In this document: piece after piece, positions 13,735-21,782 of the stretch
Layout: every line of letters starts with the position of its first letter
Position numbering within the stretch: position 1 is the stretch's first letter
Made by a program: the position numbers and the translations under genes
Source: Lachnospiraceae bacterium UBA3850
GTDB taxonomy: Bacteria > Bacillota > Clostridia > Lachnospirales > Lachnospiraceae
Assembly: GCA_002392655.1 (NCBI GenBank)
Contig: DGHK01000064.1
Span: 1-21,812, forward strand
Reading direction: 5' to 3'
Length of the DNA: 21,812 nt
Notes under the pieces: generated by a model
Database searches by the model: none
What the model was told of the DNA's origin: nothing
The model's input: only the letters and a program-made list of their open reading frames with translations

Positions 13735-14517
13735 ATGAACACAGCATTAACCATTGCAGGAAGTGACTGCAGCGGAGGCGCCGGTATACAGGCAGATCTT
13801 AAAACCATGACTGTAAATGGAGTCTATGGAATGAGTGCTATAACAGCACTTACTGCCCAGAATACTACCGGCGTAACAGGAATAATGGAAGTAACGCCGG
13901 AGTTTCTTGAGCAGCAGCTGGATGCGATCTTTACCGACATCTATCCGGACGCCATTAAGACAGGCATGGTTTCTTCAAGTGAACTGATACACGTTATATC
14001 CGCAAAAATCAAACAGTATGATGCGACTAATATCGTTGTTGATCCTGTTATGGTCGCAACCAGCGGAGCAAAGCTCATAAGTGACGAAGCAATCGATACA
14101 CTTAAAGAGCATCTACTCCCACTTGCAACCGTAATAACACCAAACATTCCGGAAGCAGAGGTTCTATCTGATATGAAGATAACCTCAGAGGATGATATGG
14201 TTACTGCCGCAAAGGTGATATTCGAGCGATTCGGCTGCGCAGTTCTATGTAAGGGTGGTCATCAGGTAAATGATGCGAACGATCTTCTCTACACCGCAGA
14301 TGGACCGGTGTGGTTCAAGGGTAAGAGAATCGATAATCCTAACACTCACGGAACCGGCTGTACACTTTCAAGTGCTATCGCTTCCAATCTCGCAAAGGGT
14401 GAGACACTGGAAAATGCAGTAAAGAACGCTAAGGATTATATATCCGGAGCACTGGCTGCCATGCTTGACCTCGGAAAAGGAAGCGGTCCAATGGCACATA
14501 ATTATGTGCTGCTTTAG
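13735..14517 (+). CDS. thiD: HMP / HMP-phosphate kinase
   Basis: This ribokinase-fold enzyme phosphorylates hydroxymethylpyrimidine twice to HMP pyrophosphate, the pyrimidine substrate of ThiE. It is 260 residues, typical length. Motifs: ALTIAGSDCSGGAGIQADLK (4-23), ITALTAQNT (36-44), TGMV (76-79), DPVMVATSG (103-111), TPNIPEAEVL (135-144), KGGH (173-176) and the anion-hole GTGCT (206-210). GAAGG precedes the ATG. There is no ThiE fusion, unlike some Clostridia. It could instead serve as pyridoxal kinase, but the thiamin context favours ThiD. Confidence 0.96.
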   Translation: MNTALTIAGSDCSGGAGIQADLKTMTVNGVYGMSAITALTAQNTTGVTGIMEVTPEFLEQQLDAIFTDIYPDAIKTGMVSSSELIHVISAKIKQYDATNIVVDPVMVATSGAKLISDEAIDTLKEHLLPLATVITPNIPEAEVLSDMKITSEDDMVTAAKVIFERFGCAVLCKGGHQVNDANDLLYTADGPVWFKGKRIDNPNTHGTGCTLSSAIASNLAKGETLENAVKNAKDYISGALAAMLDLGKGSGPMAHNYVLL

Positions 14518-14612
14518 AAAGCACCATACTGCCCTTTCCGTGCTGATTGAAAACAACTTATAAATATCATAATAATAATCAGTAATAAAAGAAGAAAAAT
14601 AGGAGATACAAA

Positions 14613-15323
14613 ATGAATAACGATAAAAAGCAGAAGTTTGATGGATATGCAAATCAGTATGATGAATGGTTTATGGTAAATGACAAGCTCTTCACAAGTG
14701 AGCTTGAGCTTTTCAAAAAGGTTCTTGGCGATATAACAGGTAAGAAGCTTCTTTCCGTCGGATGCGGAAGCGGACTTTTCGAGAGCTATATTGATAGCTC
14801 AAATATCGAAGGAATCGAACCTTCAGAGGATATGGCTAAAATCGCTGAGAAGCGTGGAATAAATGTAATCAAGTACGGACTTATCGAGGATGTTGAGCTC
14901 CCTGATGCAGAGTATGACATCATATATTTCAACGGAAGCTCCAGCTATATGGAGGATCTCACACCGGTTTATGAAAAGAGCCTGAAGGCAATCAAGCCGG
15001 GCGGAAAGCTCATCCTTCTCGACGTACCAAAGGAAAGTGCATTTGGTTTTATGTACCTCCTCGGAAAGAGCCTCGGAACCTACGAGCATGAATACTTAGA
15101 GGGCACTATGCCTGAGCTGCCTTACCCACTCGCACTTGCGGCGTCAGGTGTATGGCATTCAACAGAAGAAAAAATAGGTGTACTTAAGAACCTTGGCGTT
15201 AAAAACTTTAACTTCTACCAGACACTGGTAAAGAATCCTATGTATACAAATGAGGAAGTTGAAGAAGTAGTAGAAGGCTACAAGAGCGGCGGTTACGTTG
15301 CTATTATAGCAGAGAAAGGATGA
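14613..15323 (+). CDS. Class I SAM-dependent methyltransferase
   Basis: This 236-residue protein has a Rossmann-like methyltransferase core: motif I LLSVGCGSGLFE (46-57), acidic Glu69 for the SAM ribose, EDVELPDAEYDIIYFNGSS (92-110) and a KAIKPGGKLILLD strand (125-137). The N-terminal FDGYANQYDEWF resembles UbiE/type-11 methyltransferases, which often act on small molecules. The substrate is unknown. AGGAG lies before the ATG. It is on the same strand between thiD (95-base gap) and tenA (5-base gap), so co-expression with tenA is very likely. A role in thiamin or pyrimidine salvage is contextual inference only. Confidence 0.88.
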   Translation: MNNDKKQKFDGYANQYDEWFMVNDKLFTSELELFKKVLGDITGKKLLSVGCGSGLFESYIDSSNIEGIEPSEDMAKIAEKRGINVIKYGLIEDVELPDAEYDIIYFNGSSSYMEDLTPVYEKSLKAIKPGGKLILLDVPKESAFGFMYLLGKSLGTYEHEYLEGTMPELPYPLALAASGVWHSTEEKIGVLKNLGVKNFNFYQTLVKNPMYTNEEVEEVVEGYKSGGYVAIIAEKG

Positions 15324-15328
15324 GTATT

Positions 15329-16000
15329 ATGAAATTATCAGACAGTCTTTATAGCATAGCACGTCCACTCTGGGATGTAGCTTCCGAAAAAAAGTTTTTA
15401 GCACAGATGGCAGATGGTACGCTAAGCCAGGAGCTTTTCAAAAATTATATGATTCAGGATTATTTATACCTGAAAGAATATATAGATATACTGAACAAGA
15501 TTCTTAAGCTTGCTGAAGACGATGAGCTTAAAACCCATCTGAAGGATATAATAAATGAAGTTGAAAAAGAAATCTACGCAGTTCATATTCCTACCATGAA
15601 AGGTCTTGGTGTAGATGCTTCTGAAGCCGATGGCTGCAAACAGGAAAAAGCTTTCGCAGACTATATTAAGTACATGAATTCAAGTCTCGAAGAACACGGA
15701 CTGCGTGCAGGTATTACCTCACTTCTTCAGTGCTCATGGAACTATGCATATGTAGCAAAAAAAGTTTCAGATAAGTATGCTGATACTTTGGAAGCGTCGC
15801 CATATAAAAGCTGGTTTGACGCCTATACAGGGCCTGAATATAACGAGGCAAATCAGCTATGGATAGATACTCTCGATAAGGAAACAGAGGATATAGACGA
15901 AACAGAAAAAGAAAAACTCTGCAACATTTTTAAAAAATGCGCAGAGTTTGAAAACGGCTTATGGGACGCCCTGGCAAAGGGACCTCAAAGTGTCATCTAA
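15329..16000 (+). CDS. tenA: TenA family aminopyrimidine aminohydrolase / thiaminase II
   Basis: This 223-residue all-helical protein salvages the pyrimidine of degraded thiamin by hydrolysing aminomethyl-HMP to HMP, which ThiD then uses. Numbered from an ATG three codons upstream (15320), the TenA active site is intact: Asp47 in YMIQDYLYL, Cys138 in LLQCSWNYA and Glu211 in FENGLWD, matching Asp44, Cys135 and Glu205 of Bacillus TenA. The ATG at 15329 is preferred because AAGGA is well spaced from it and the sequence from here (MKLSDSLYSIARPLWD) aligns with known N termini. It ends the thiamin block and overlaps xpt by 8 bp tail to tail. Confidence 0.93.
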   Translation: MKLSDSLYSIARPLWDVASEKKFLAQMADGTLSQELFKNYMIQDYLYLKEYIDILNKILKLAEDDELKTHLKDIINEVEKEIYAVHIPTMKGLGVDASEADGCKQEKAFADYIKYMNSSLEEHGLRAGITSLLQCSWNYAYVAKKVSDKYADTLEASPYKSWFDAYTGPEYNEANQLWIDTLDKETEDIDETEKEKLCNIFKKCAEFENGLWDALAKGPQSVI

Positions 16001-16565
16001 ATATAATTCTTCCGTCGCTTGTCATCTCTTCTATGATGGCAAGCGATGTTACGTCATAGCCCATATCACGTATCTCTTTTCCACCGGGCTGGAAGCCCTT
16101 CTCGATACATATACCAACTCCAACAACCTTGGCTCCTGCATATTTACATATCTTCAGGAGTCCCTTCATCGCACTTCCCGTAGCCAGAAAATCATCGACA
16201 ACAAGAACCTTATCCTCAGAGCCCAGATAACTCTTGGAGAGCGTTATATCATAATCCTTTTTATAAGTGAAGGATGTAACTCTTGCAGTATAAACACTTC
16301 CGCCTATATTCTTGCTCTTCGCCTTCTTTGCGAAAACCATCGGAACATTAAACACTCTCGCAGCAGAACTTGCAATCGCTATCCCCGAGGCTTCAATAGT
16401 GAGAATCTTGGTCACTCCCATTTCCCCATATCTGTCATATAATTCTTCAGCTATGTCATCCATCAGAGCTATATCAATCTGATGATTAAGAAAGCTGTCG
16501 ACCTTAAGTATATTTCCGGGATAAACCTTTCCATCCTTCATGATACGTTCTTGCAGTTTATTCAT
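15993..16565 (-). CDS. xpt: Xanthine phosphoribosyltransferase
   Basis: This 190-residue type I PRTase converts xanthine and PRPP to XMP and PPi. Hallmarks: KVYPGNILKVDSFLNHQID (13-31), ILTIEASGIAIA (54-65), the family hood segment FAKKAKSKNI (78-87), and the PRPP loop VLVVDDFLATGSA (120-132), followed by EKGFQPGG (155-162). Length equals that of Bacillus Xpt. AAGGGGAA precedes the ATG. It sits 47 bases downstream of the guanine deaminase gene on the same strand, giving a guanine-xanthine-XMP salvage pair. In many Firmicutes xpt is under a purine riboswitch; none is visible here. Confidence 0.95.
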   Translation of the reverse strand: MNKLQERIMKDGKVYPGNILKVDSFLNHQIDIALMDDIAEELYDRYGEMGVTKILTIEASGIAIASSAARVFNVPMVFAKKAKSKNIGGSVYTARVTSFTYKKDYDITLSKSYLGSEDKVLVVDDFLATGSAMKGLLKICKYAGAKVVGVGICIEKGFQPGGKEIRDMGYDVTSLAIIEEMTSDGRIIFR

Positions 16566-16612
16566 ATCAAATTCCCCTTGTCATATTTTATGAAGTGCTT
16601 AGAAAACCATAC

Positions 16613-17146
16613 CTAGTAAATTTTTTTGTCGAGCTTCTTGGCAAATTTCTTAAAGCTGCTTATCGATTCTTCTCTATCAATTTCTATCAGAGCAACCGTA
16701 TGCTTCTCATCTTCAGACGAGACACTTATTTCAGTTCTCTTCTCCGTCAGTTTTTTCTCAACAAGCTTTCCGACACCTGAGAGCTTTTCCATAAATTTAT
16801 ATATATAATCATCTCTGAAACCAATAGCTGCAGCATCCTCTTTTGTATTTCCGTAGTATACAGTTTTTATATTTGCCCATATGATTGCAGACATACACAT
16901 AGGACAAGGATAACAGGAAGTATATATCTCACAACCCTCCAGGTCGTATGTACCAAGCTTCTTACAAGCATCTCTTATCGCTGTCACCTCTGCGTGAGCC
17001 GTTGGATCATTACCGGCTACAACCTGATTGGATCCCTTTCCGACAATCTCACCATCCTTTACAACCACCGCTCCAAAGGGGCCGCCGGCATTCGTAATGA
17101 GATTATCCTCAGCAAGCTCTATTGCTATTTTCATATATTTATTCAT
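16613..17146 (-). CDS. guaD: Guanine deaminase, CDA-fold (GuaD-like)
   Basis: This 177-residue zinc hydrolase would deaminate guanine to xanthine. The match to Bacillus GuaD is clear: GGPFGAVVVKDG (21-32), NDPTAHAEVTAIRDACK (46-62) with zinc His51 and catalytic Glu53, and YTSCYPCPMC (75-84) with zinc Cys81/Cys84, then GFRDDYIYKF (109-118). It is about 20 residues longer than the Bacillus enzyme, the extra lying in the Lys-rich C-terminal part (about 120-160), where the Bacillus enzyme carries domain-swapped residues. The ATG at 17146 is chosen over an upstream in-frame start because AAGGAG lies six bases before it. Only one base separates it from the debranching-enzyme stop. Confidence 0.9.
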   Translation of the reverse strand: MNKYMKIAIELAEDNLITNAGGPFGAVVVKDGEIVGKGSNQVVAGNDPTAHAEVTAIRDACKKLGTYDLEGCEIYTSCYPCPMCMSAIIWANIKTVYYGNTKEDAAAIGFRDDYIYKFMEKLSGVGKLVEKKLTEKRTEISVSSEDEKHTVALIEIDREESISSFKKFAKKLDKKIY

Positions 17147-17147
17147 A

Positions 17148-19241
17148 TTACACTCCTTCCGAACGAGCAACAAGAACCATAACACTCCTTGACTCAAGCT
17201 CTGCTGTATTCCCTACTTTTCTTCCATCCTCTCTGCCCTTTTCATCGGCAGTATATGCAACTATCTCCCACTGCATTCCTTCCGGAATAATAGGCAGTTC
17301 ATAGACATGTCTCTCCCAGTGTGCATTTACAGCACAATATATGAAGCTGTCCTCTTCGACAGGATAATCATTCGCTGACTCCGCATACATAAATCCAAAA
17401 CATAAGAATTCGTTTTCAGAATTAAAATCCCAAGGCTTCAGTCCATGGAAAGAAAGCTCCGGATAGCCGGTAGAATTATGAGCGGTAAAGAAATCATTTC
17501 TTCTGATTATCGGATGAGACTTTCTGAACTCGATCATCTTCTTAAAGAACTCATAGGTATCCTTGTTCTTCTTCAGATTCTTCCAGTCAAGCCAGGATAT
17601 CTCACTGTCCTGACAATAGGAATTGTTGTTACCCGACTGGCTATTCCTGAATTCATCTCCTGCCAGTATCATAGGAATTCCACGACTGAGAAGCAGTATC
17701 GAAACAGCATTTTTAACCTGCCTTGATCTGAGAGCATTAATCTCCTTATCCTTGGTCGGTCCCTCTGCACCGCAGTTCCAGCTGTTATTATCATTTGCAC
17801 CGTCGCGGTTATCCTCACCATTCTTTTCATTATGCTTTTCATTATATGAAACCAGATCATTCAGAGTAAATCCATCATGACAGGTTATGAAATTAATGGA
17901 TGCTGTGGAGCCTCTGTCCGGATACAGATCCGGTGATCCCTGGATTCTCCATATGAGTTCCGGTCCGGCAGCAGCCTCGCTCTTGATAAACCTTCTGAGA
18001 CAATCTCTGTATCGGCCATTCCATTCAGCCCACCTTCCCCAGTCTGGAAAGCTTCCAACCTGATAGAGTCCACCTGCATCCCATGCCTCTGCGATGAGCT
18101 TACATTTGCCCAGCACTGCATCATGTGCCAGTGTTTCAAGAAGAGGCGGGTTAGCCATAGGTGCACCGGTCTCATCTCTGGATAGAATGGATGCAAGATC
18201 GAATCTGAAACCGTCGATATGATAATCGGAAACCCAGTATCTCAGACAGTCCAGTATATAGTTACGGACTATGGAATTGTTGCAGTTAAGAGTGTTTCCA
18301 CAGCCGCTGAAATTGTAATAATAGCCCTCCGGCGTCAGGAGGTAATAGGTCTTGTTATCTATACCTCTATAAGAGATATACGGACCGTTTTCATTTCCCT
18401 CTGCTGTATGATTAAATACAACATCCAGTATTACTTCGATTCCTGCCTTATGGAGATTCTTGACCAGATTCTTCATCTCCTCAGCCACAAGACCTACGGA
18501 CGCAGTAGCTGCATATCCTGCCTTCGGAGCATAGAAACCGACAGTTGAATAGCCCCAGTAATTATAGAGCTTCTGACCTCCAATCGTCCTGCTGTTTTCC
18601 ATCTCGTCAAACTCAAATATCGGAAGCAGCTCGATACAGTTTACGCCTAGTTCCTTCAGATAAGGAATCTTTTCTATAAGGCCTGCAAATGTACCTGGAT
18701 GCCTCACCTCTGAAGAGGTGCTCTGAGTAAAGCCTCTCACATGTGCTTCGTAGATGACCAGATCATCCATCGGAATCTCAAGAGGCTTATCTCCGTCCCA
18801 GTAATAATCATCAGGAATTACACAGCCTCTATGCTGAAATGGATTATCAGGATTGGGTTCTTCTCCCCATTTTTCTCTTCCACTGATCAGATGTGCATAC
18901 GGATCCAGAAGTATCTTGCTTCTGTCAAAGAGATGTCCGCGAGCAGGATCATACGGTCCATCCATTGAGTAACCGTATTCAAGTGTCTCATAATCAAGTC
19001 CGTAGACTATCATAGAGAAAACATTTCCTATACGGAATTCCTCAGGAAACGGAAGTCGTGCAAATGGCTCCATCTCACCTTCATTGAAAAGAACCAGTTC
19101 GCAGTAGGTTGCATATCTCGAAAAAATCGAGAAATTAATTCCGCCGTTACCTACAACGCTTGCGCCAAAGGGCTGAACCCTTCCGCATCTGTATTTTATC
19201 CCATCCTTCTCATGCGTGGGAAAATCATCAACCCTCAGCAT
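17148..19241 (-). CDS. glgX: GlgX/isoamylase-type glycogen debranching enzyme (GH13)
   Basis: This 697-residue alpha-1,6-glucosidase acts on branched alpha-glucan. An N-terminal CBM48-like domain (about 18-130, FGASVVGNGGINFSIFSRYA and the DGPYDPARGHLFD loop) precedes a GH13 TIM barrel. GH13 regions are intact: DVVFNH (273-278), DGFRFDLAS with nucleophile Asp348, LIAEAWDAGG with acid/base Glu385, and FITCHDGF with His455/Asp456. CNNSIVRNYI (320-329) and YNEKHNEKNGEDNRDG (466-481) are typical of GlgX/TreX. No signal peptide, so it should work on intracellular glycogen. The ATG follows GGGGG. It lies 13 bases after feoAB and 1 base before guaD; no other glycogen genes are nearby. Confidence 0.94.
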   Translation of the reverse strand: MLRVDDFPTHEKDGIKYRCGRVQPFGASVVGNGGINFSIFSRYATYCELVLFNEGEMEPFARLPFPEEFRIGNVFSMIVYGLDYETLEYGYSMDGPYDPARGHLFDRSKILLDPYAHLISGREKWGEEPNPDNPFQHRGCVIPDDYYWDGDKPLEIPMDDLVIYEAHVRGFTQSTSSEVRHPGTFAGLIEKIPYLKELGVNCIELLPIFEFDEMENSRTIGGQKLYNYWGYSTVGFYAPKAGYAATASVGLVAEEMKNLVKNLHKAGIEVILDVVFNHTAEGNENGPYISYRGIDNKTYYLLTPEGYYYNFSGCGNTLNCNNSIVRNYILDCLRYWVSDYHIDGFRFDLASILSRDETGAPMANPPLLETLAHDAVLGKCKLIAEAWDAGGLYQVGSFPDWGRWAEWNGRYRDCLRRFIKSEAAAGPELIWRIQGSPDLYPDRGSTASINFITCHDGFTLNDLVSYNEKHNEKNGEDNRDGANDNNSWNCGAEGPTKDKEINALRSRQVKNAVSILLLSRGIPMILAGDEFRNSQSGNNNSYCQDSEISWLDWKNLKKNKDTYEFFKKMIEFRKSHPIIRRNDFFTAHNSTGYPELSFHGLKPWDFNSENEFLCFGFMYAESANDYPVEEDSFIYCAVNAHWERHVYELPIIPEGMQWEIVAYTADEKGREDGRKVGNTAELESRSVMVLVARSEGV

Positions 19242-19254
19242 ATTAACCCCCTAA

Positions 19255-21702
19255 TCAAAACAGGCTCGCAAGTCCGTAAACCCCAAATGCAATCAACCAT
19301 GCCACCGCACATTGAAGAACCACCATCATTGCCGCCCACTTGTGTCCAAGCTCTCTCCTGACTGCTGCAATGGCAGCAACGCAAGGAGTATAAAGCAGAC
19401 AGAAAACAAGTATTGCAAGTGCTGCGGGAGTAGTAATTGCTCCCAAAAGTGCAGCTGTTGTCCCGAACAGAATCGTAAGCGTGGAAACAACACTCTCCTT
19501 TGCCATAAAACCTGTAATCAATGCCGTAACTATTCTCCAGTCTCCAAAGCCTAGAGGCTTAAACACAGGCACCAGGAAACCGGCAAACTTAGCCAGTATG
19601 CTCTCTTCAGGTTCCTTCGCAAGTCCCAGACTCAGATCAAAGTTTGTAAGGAACCATATGACCACAGTTGCTACCAGAATTATAGTAAATGCTTTTACCA
19701 GGAAATCCTTTGCCTTCTCCCAAAGGAGCTGAAGTACATTTTTAAGCTTCGGCATACGATAATTCGGCAGCTCCATAACAAAAGGTACCGCTTCACCCTT
19801 GAATACCGTTCTCTTGGATATGAGTGCCATAAGTATTCCCATTATGATTCCGATCAGATAGAGGCTCACAACTATAAGCGCGCCCTTTCCTGGGAAAAAT
19901 GCGGCAACAAAGAATCCATATATAGGATACTTCGCCGTACAGCTCATAAACGGAATCATCATTATCGTCATCTTTCTGTCTCGCTCCGAAGGAAGCGTTC
20001 TGCTGGCCATGACACCCGGAACAGAACATCCAAAGCCTATAAGCATAGGCACTATACTTCTGCCGGATAGACCCATCCTTCTGAGAGGTCTGTCAACGAC
20101 AAATGCAACTCTGGCCATATAGCCTGTATCTTCAAGAAGAGACAGGAAGAAAAACAGCAGAATAATTATCGGTATAAAACTCAGTACGCTTCCGACTCCG
20201 GCCACTATTCCTTCGGTTATAAGCGAGTGGACAACACTGTTTACATTAAGCGTTGAAAGCAGTTCATCCATCTCAGTTGTGAGCATTCCGATTCCGTTTT
20301 CCAAAATCCCCTGGAGCCAGGCACCGACCAGATTAAATGTCAGAAATGAGATAATACCCATTATCAGAATAAACATCGGAATCGCCGTAAATCTTCCCGT
20401 GAGTATCCGGTCAATCCTCTCACTTCTTTCTCTTTCCTTGCTGGAAGCAGGTTTGACTACAGTCGCCTTCACCAGCTTTTCGATAAAGGAGAATCGCATA
20501 TCTGCCATAGCAGCGGACCTGTCCAGACCTCTTTCCTCCTCCATCTGAAGGATGATATGCTCTACCATCTCCTTCTCATTCTGAGAGAGATTAAGTGCAT
20601 CCGTCACCCTCTGATCACCTTCTATCAGCTTATTGGCGGCAAACCTTACAGGAATATCTGCTGATATGGCGTGATCCTCTATGAGATGCATGATACCATG
20701 TATACATCTATGTACAGCTCCACCATGATCTGACTCATCACAGAAGTCCTTTTTTCCCGGACTCTCCTGATACTTTGCCACATGAAGTGCATGGCTTATC
20801 AGCTCATCAACACCTTCATTCTTCGCAGCAGCTATAGGGACAACGGGAATTCCGAGAAGTGCTTCCATCTCATTAATCCTGATAGAGCCTCCATTTCCCC
20901 TCATCTCATCCATCATATTGACGGCCAGCACCATGGGGATATCGAGCTCAATAAGCTGCATAGTGAGATATAAGTTTCTCTCTATATTCGTAGCATCAAC
21001 TATATTGATTATACCCTTCGGTTTATCACCCAGTATATACTGTCTGGAGACTATTTCCTCATCCGTATAAGGTGACAGCGAATATATACCAGGAAGATCC
21101 ACGACCTCTGTATCAGGGGCGCCCTTGATGCTTCCGCTCTTCCTGTCCACCGTAACTCCCGGAAAGTTTCCGACATGCTGATTGGAGCCTGTAAGCTGAT
21201 TAAAAAGAGTAGTCTTACCGCTGTTCTGATTACCTGCAAGAGCAAATGTAAGAACAGTTCCTTCAGGAAGTGGCTTCTCATTTGCGTGATCGTGATATAC
21301 ACCACCCTCACCAAGTCCGGGGTGATGAGAAGCAGATTTTCTTCTTTCGCCCTTTCTTCTGTCTAACCCATCAGAGCTGACACCCTTATCAAAGACCCTT
21401 CTATCGCCTCGTCTCCTTTCGGATCTCGTTCTTTTTTCTTCTTCCTCTTCCGACAGCTTTTCTGCTACCTCAGCTTCATTTATCCTGTCTATTTCTATTT
21501 TCTCGGCATCATCCAGCCTGAGTGTCAGTTCATAACCATGTATCCTGATTTCCATCGGATCACCCATGGGTGCAAACTTAATCAGAGTGACCGTAGCTTC
21601 GGGAATTACACCCATATCAAGAAAATGCTGTCTTAGCGCCCCGTCTCCGCCAACCGAGATAATCACTGCAGACTCACCGATCTTCAATTCTTTTAATGTC
21701 AT
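19255..21702 (-). CDS. feoB: FeoA-FeoB fusion ferrous iron transporter
   Basis: This 815-residue Fe(II) uptake protein has a FeoA SH3-like domain fused in front of FeoB. FeoA spans residues 1-72 (LKIGESAVI, LRQHFLDMGVIPEATVTLI, GYELTLR). A charged linker (about 78-148) holds two copies of an RR-x-G-x-RR motif. The FeoB G domain follows: G1 GNQNSGKT (157-164, Gln where Pro is usual), Thr184 switch region, G3 DLPG (202-205) and G4 NMMD (262-265), then the helical GDI-like segment and about eight to ten membrane helices in two Gate repeats, with the GCSVPGVMASR and CTAKYPIYG motifs. GGGAG lies nine bases before the ATG. It heads the right minus-strand block. Confidence 0.95.
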   Translation of the reverse strand: MTLKELKIGESAVIISVGGDGALRQHFLDMGVIPEATVTLIKFAPMGDPMEIRIHGYELTLRLDDAEKIEIDRINEAEVAEKLSEEEEEKRTRSERRRGDRRVFDKGVSSDGLDRRKGERRKSASHHPGLGEGGVYHDHANEKPLPEGTVLTFALAGNQNSGKTTLFNQLTGSNQHVGNFPGVTVDRKSGSIKGAPDTEVVDLPGIYSLSPYTDEEIVSRQYILGDKPKGIINIVDATNIERNLYLTMQLIELDIPMVLAVNMMDEMRGNGGSIRINEMEALLGIPVVPIAAAKNEGVDELISHALHVAKYQESPGKKDFCDESDHGGAVHRCIHGIMHLIEDHAISADIPVRFAANKLIEGDQRVTDALNLSQNEKEMVEHIILQMEEERGLDRSAAMADMRFSFIEKLVKATVVKPASSKERERSERIDRILTGRFTAIPMFILIMGIISFLTFNLVGAWLQGILENGIGMLTTEMDELLSTLNVNSVVHSLITEGIVAGVGSVLSFIPIIILLFFFLSLLEDTGYMARVAFVVDRPLRRMGLSGRSIVPMLIGFGCSVPGVMASRTLPSERDRKMTIMMIPFMSCTAKYPIYGFFVAAFFPGKGALIVVSLYLIGIIMGILMALISKRTVFKGEAVPFVMELPNYRMPKLKNVLQLLWEKAKDFLVKAFTIILVATVVIWFLTNFDLSLGLAKEPEESILAKFAGFLVPVFKPLGFGDWRIVTALITGFMAKESVVSTLTILFGTTAALLGAITTPAALAILVFCLLYTPCVAAIAAVRRELGHKWAAMMVVLQCAVAWLIAFGVYGLASLF

Positions 21703-21732
21703 CTGTCTAAACTCCCTTGAAAACTATACATA

Positions 21733-21761
21733 ATTATAAACAAAAAAAACCGAAAAGTCAT
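21733..21761 (-). promoter_or_regulatory. Possible promoter of feoAB
   Basis: On the minus strand ATGACT (21756-21761) and TATAAT (21733-21738) are 17 bases apart, 30 bases upstream of the feoAB start. The -35 lies in the upstream terminator stem, so promoter and terminator overlap. No Fur box was recognised. Confidence 0.5.
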
Positions 21762-21779
21762 TAGACTTCCGGTTTTTTT
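21742..21779 (-). terminator. Intrinsic terminator after the tRNA
   Basis: On the minus strand an A-rich AACCGGAAGTC arm pairs with GACTTTTCGGTT around TAAT, ending in eight T residues, 4 bases after the tRNA 3' end. Stem imperfections are one small internal loop. The flanking A/T tracts would also allow function on the plus strand. Confidence 0.8.
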
Positions 21780-21782
21780 ATG

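Noticed and set aside
14518..14560. Terminator after thiD (AGCAC/GTGCT)
   Set aside because: The 5-bp stem has a large loop and is followed by no T tract, so it does not convincingly split the thiamin block.
16566..16612. Possible purine riboswitch before xpt
   Set aside because: The gap is only 47 bases and lacks the conserved purine-aptamer core; it simply holds the xpt ribosome binding site.
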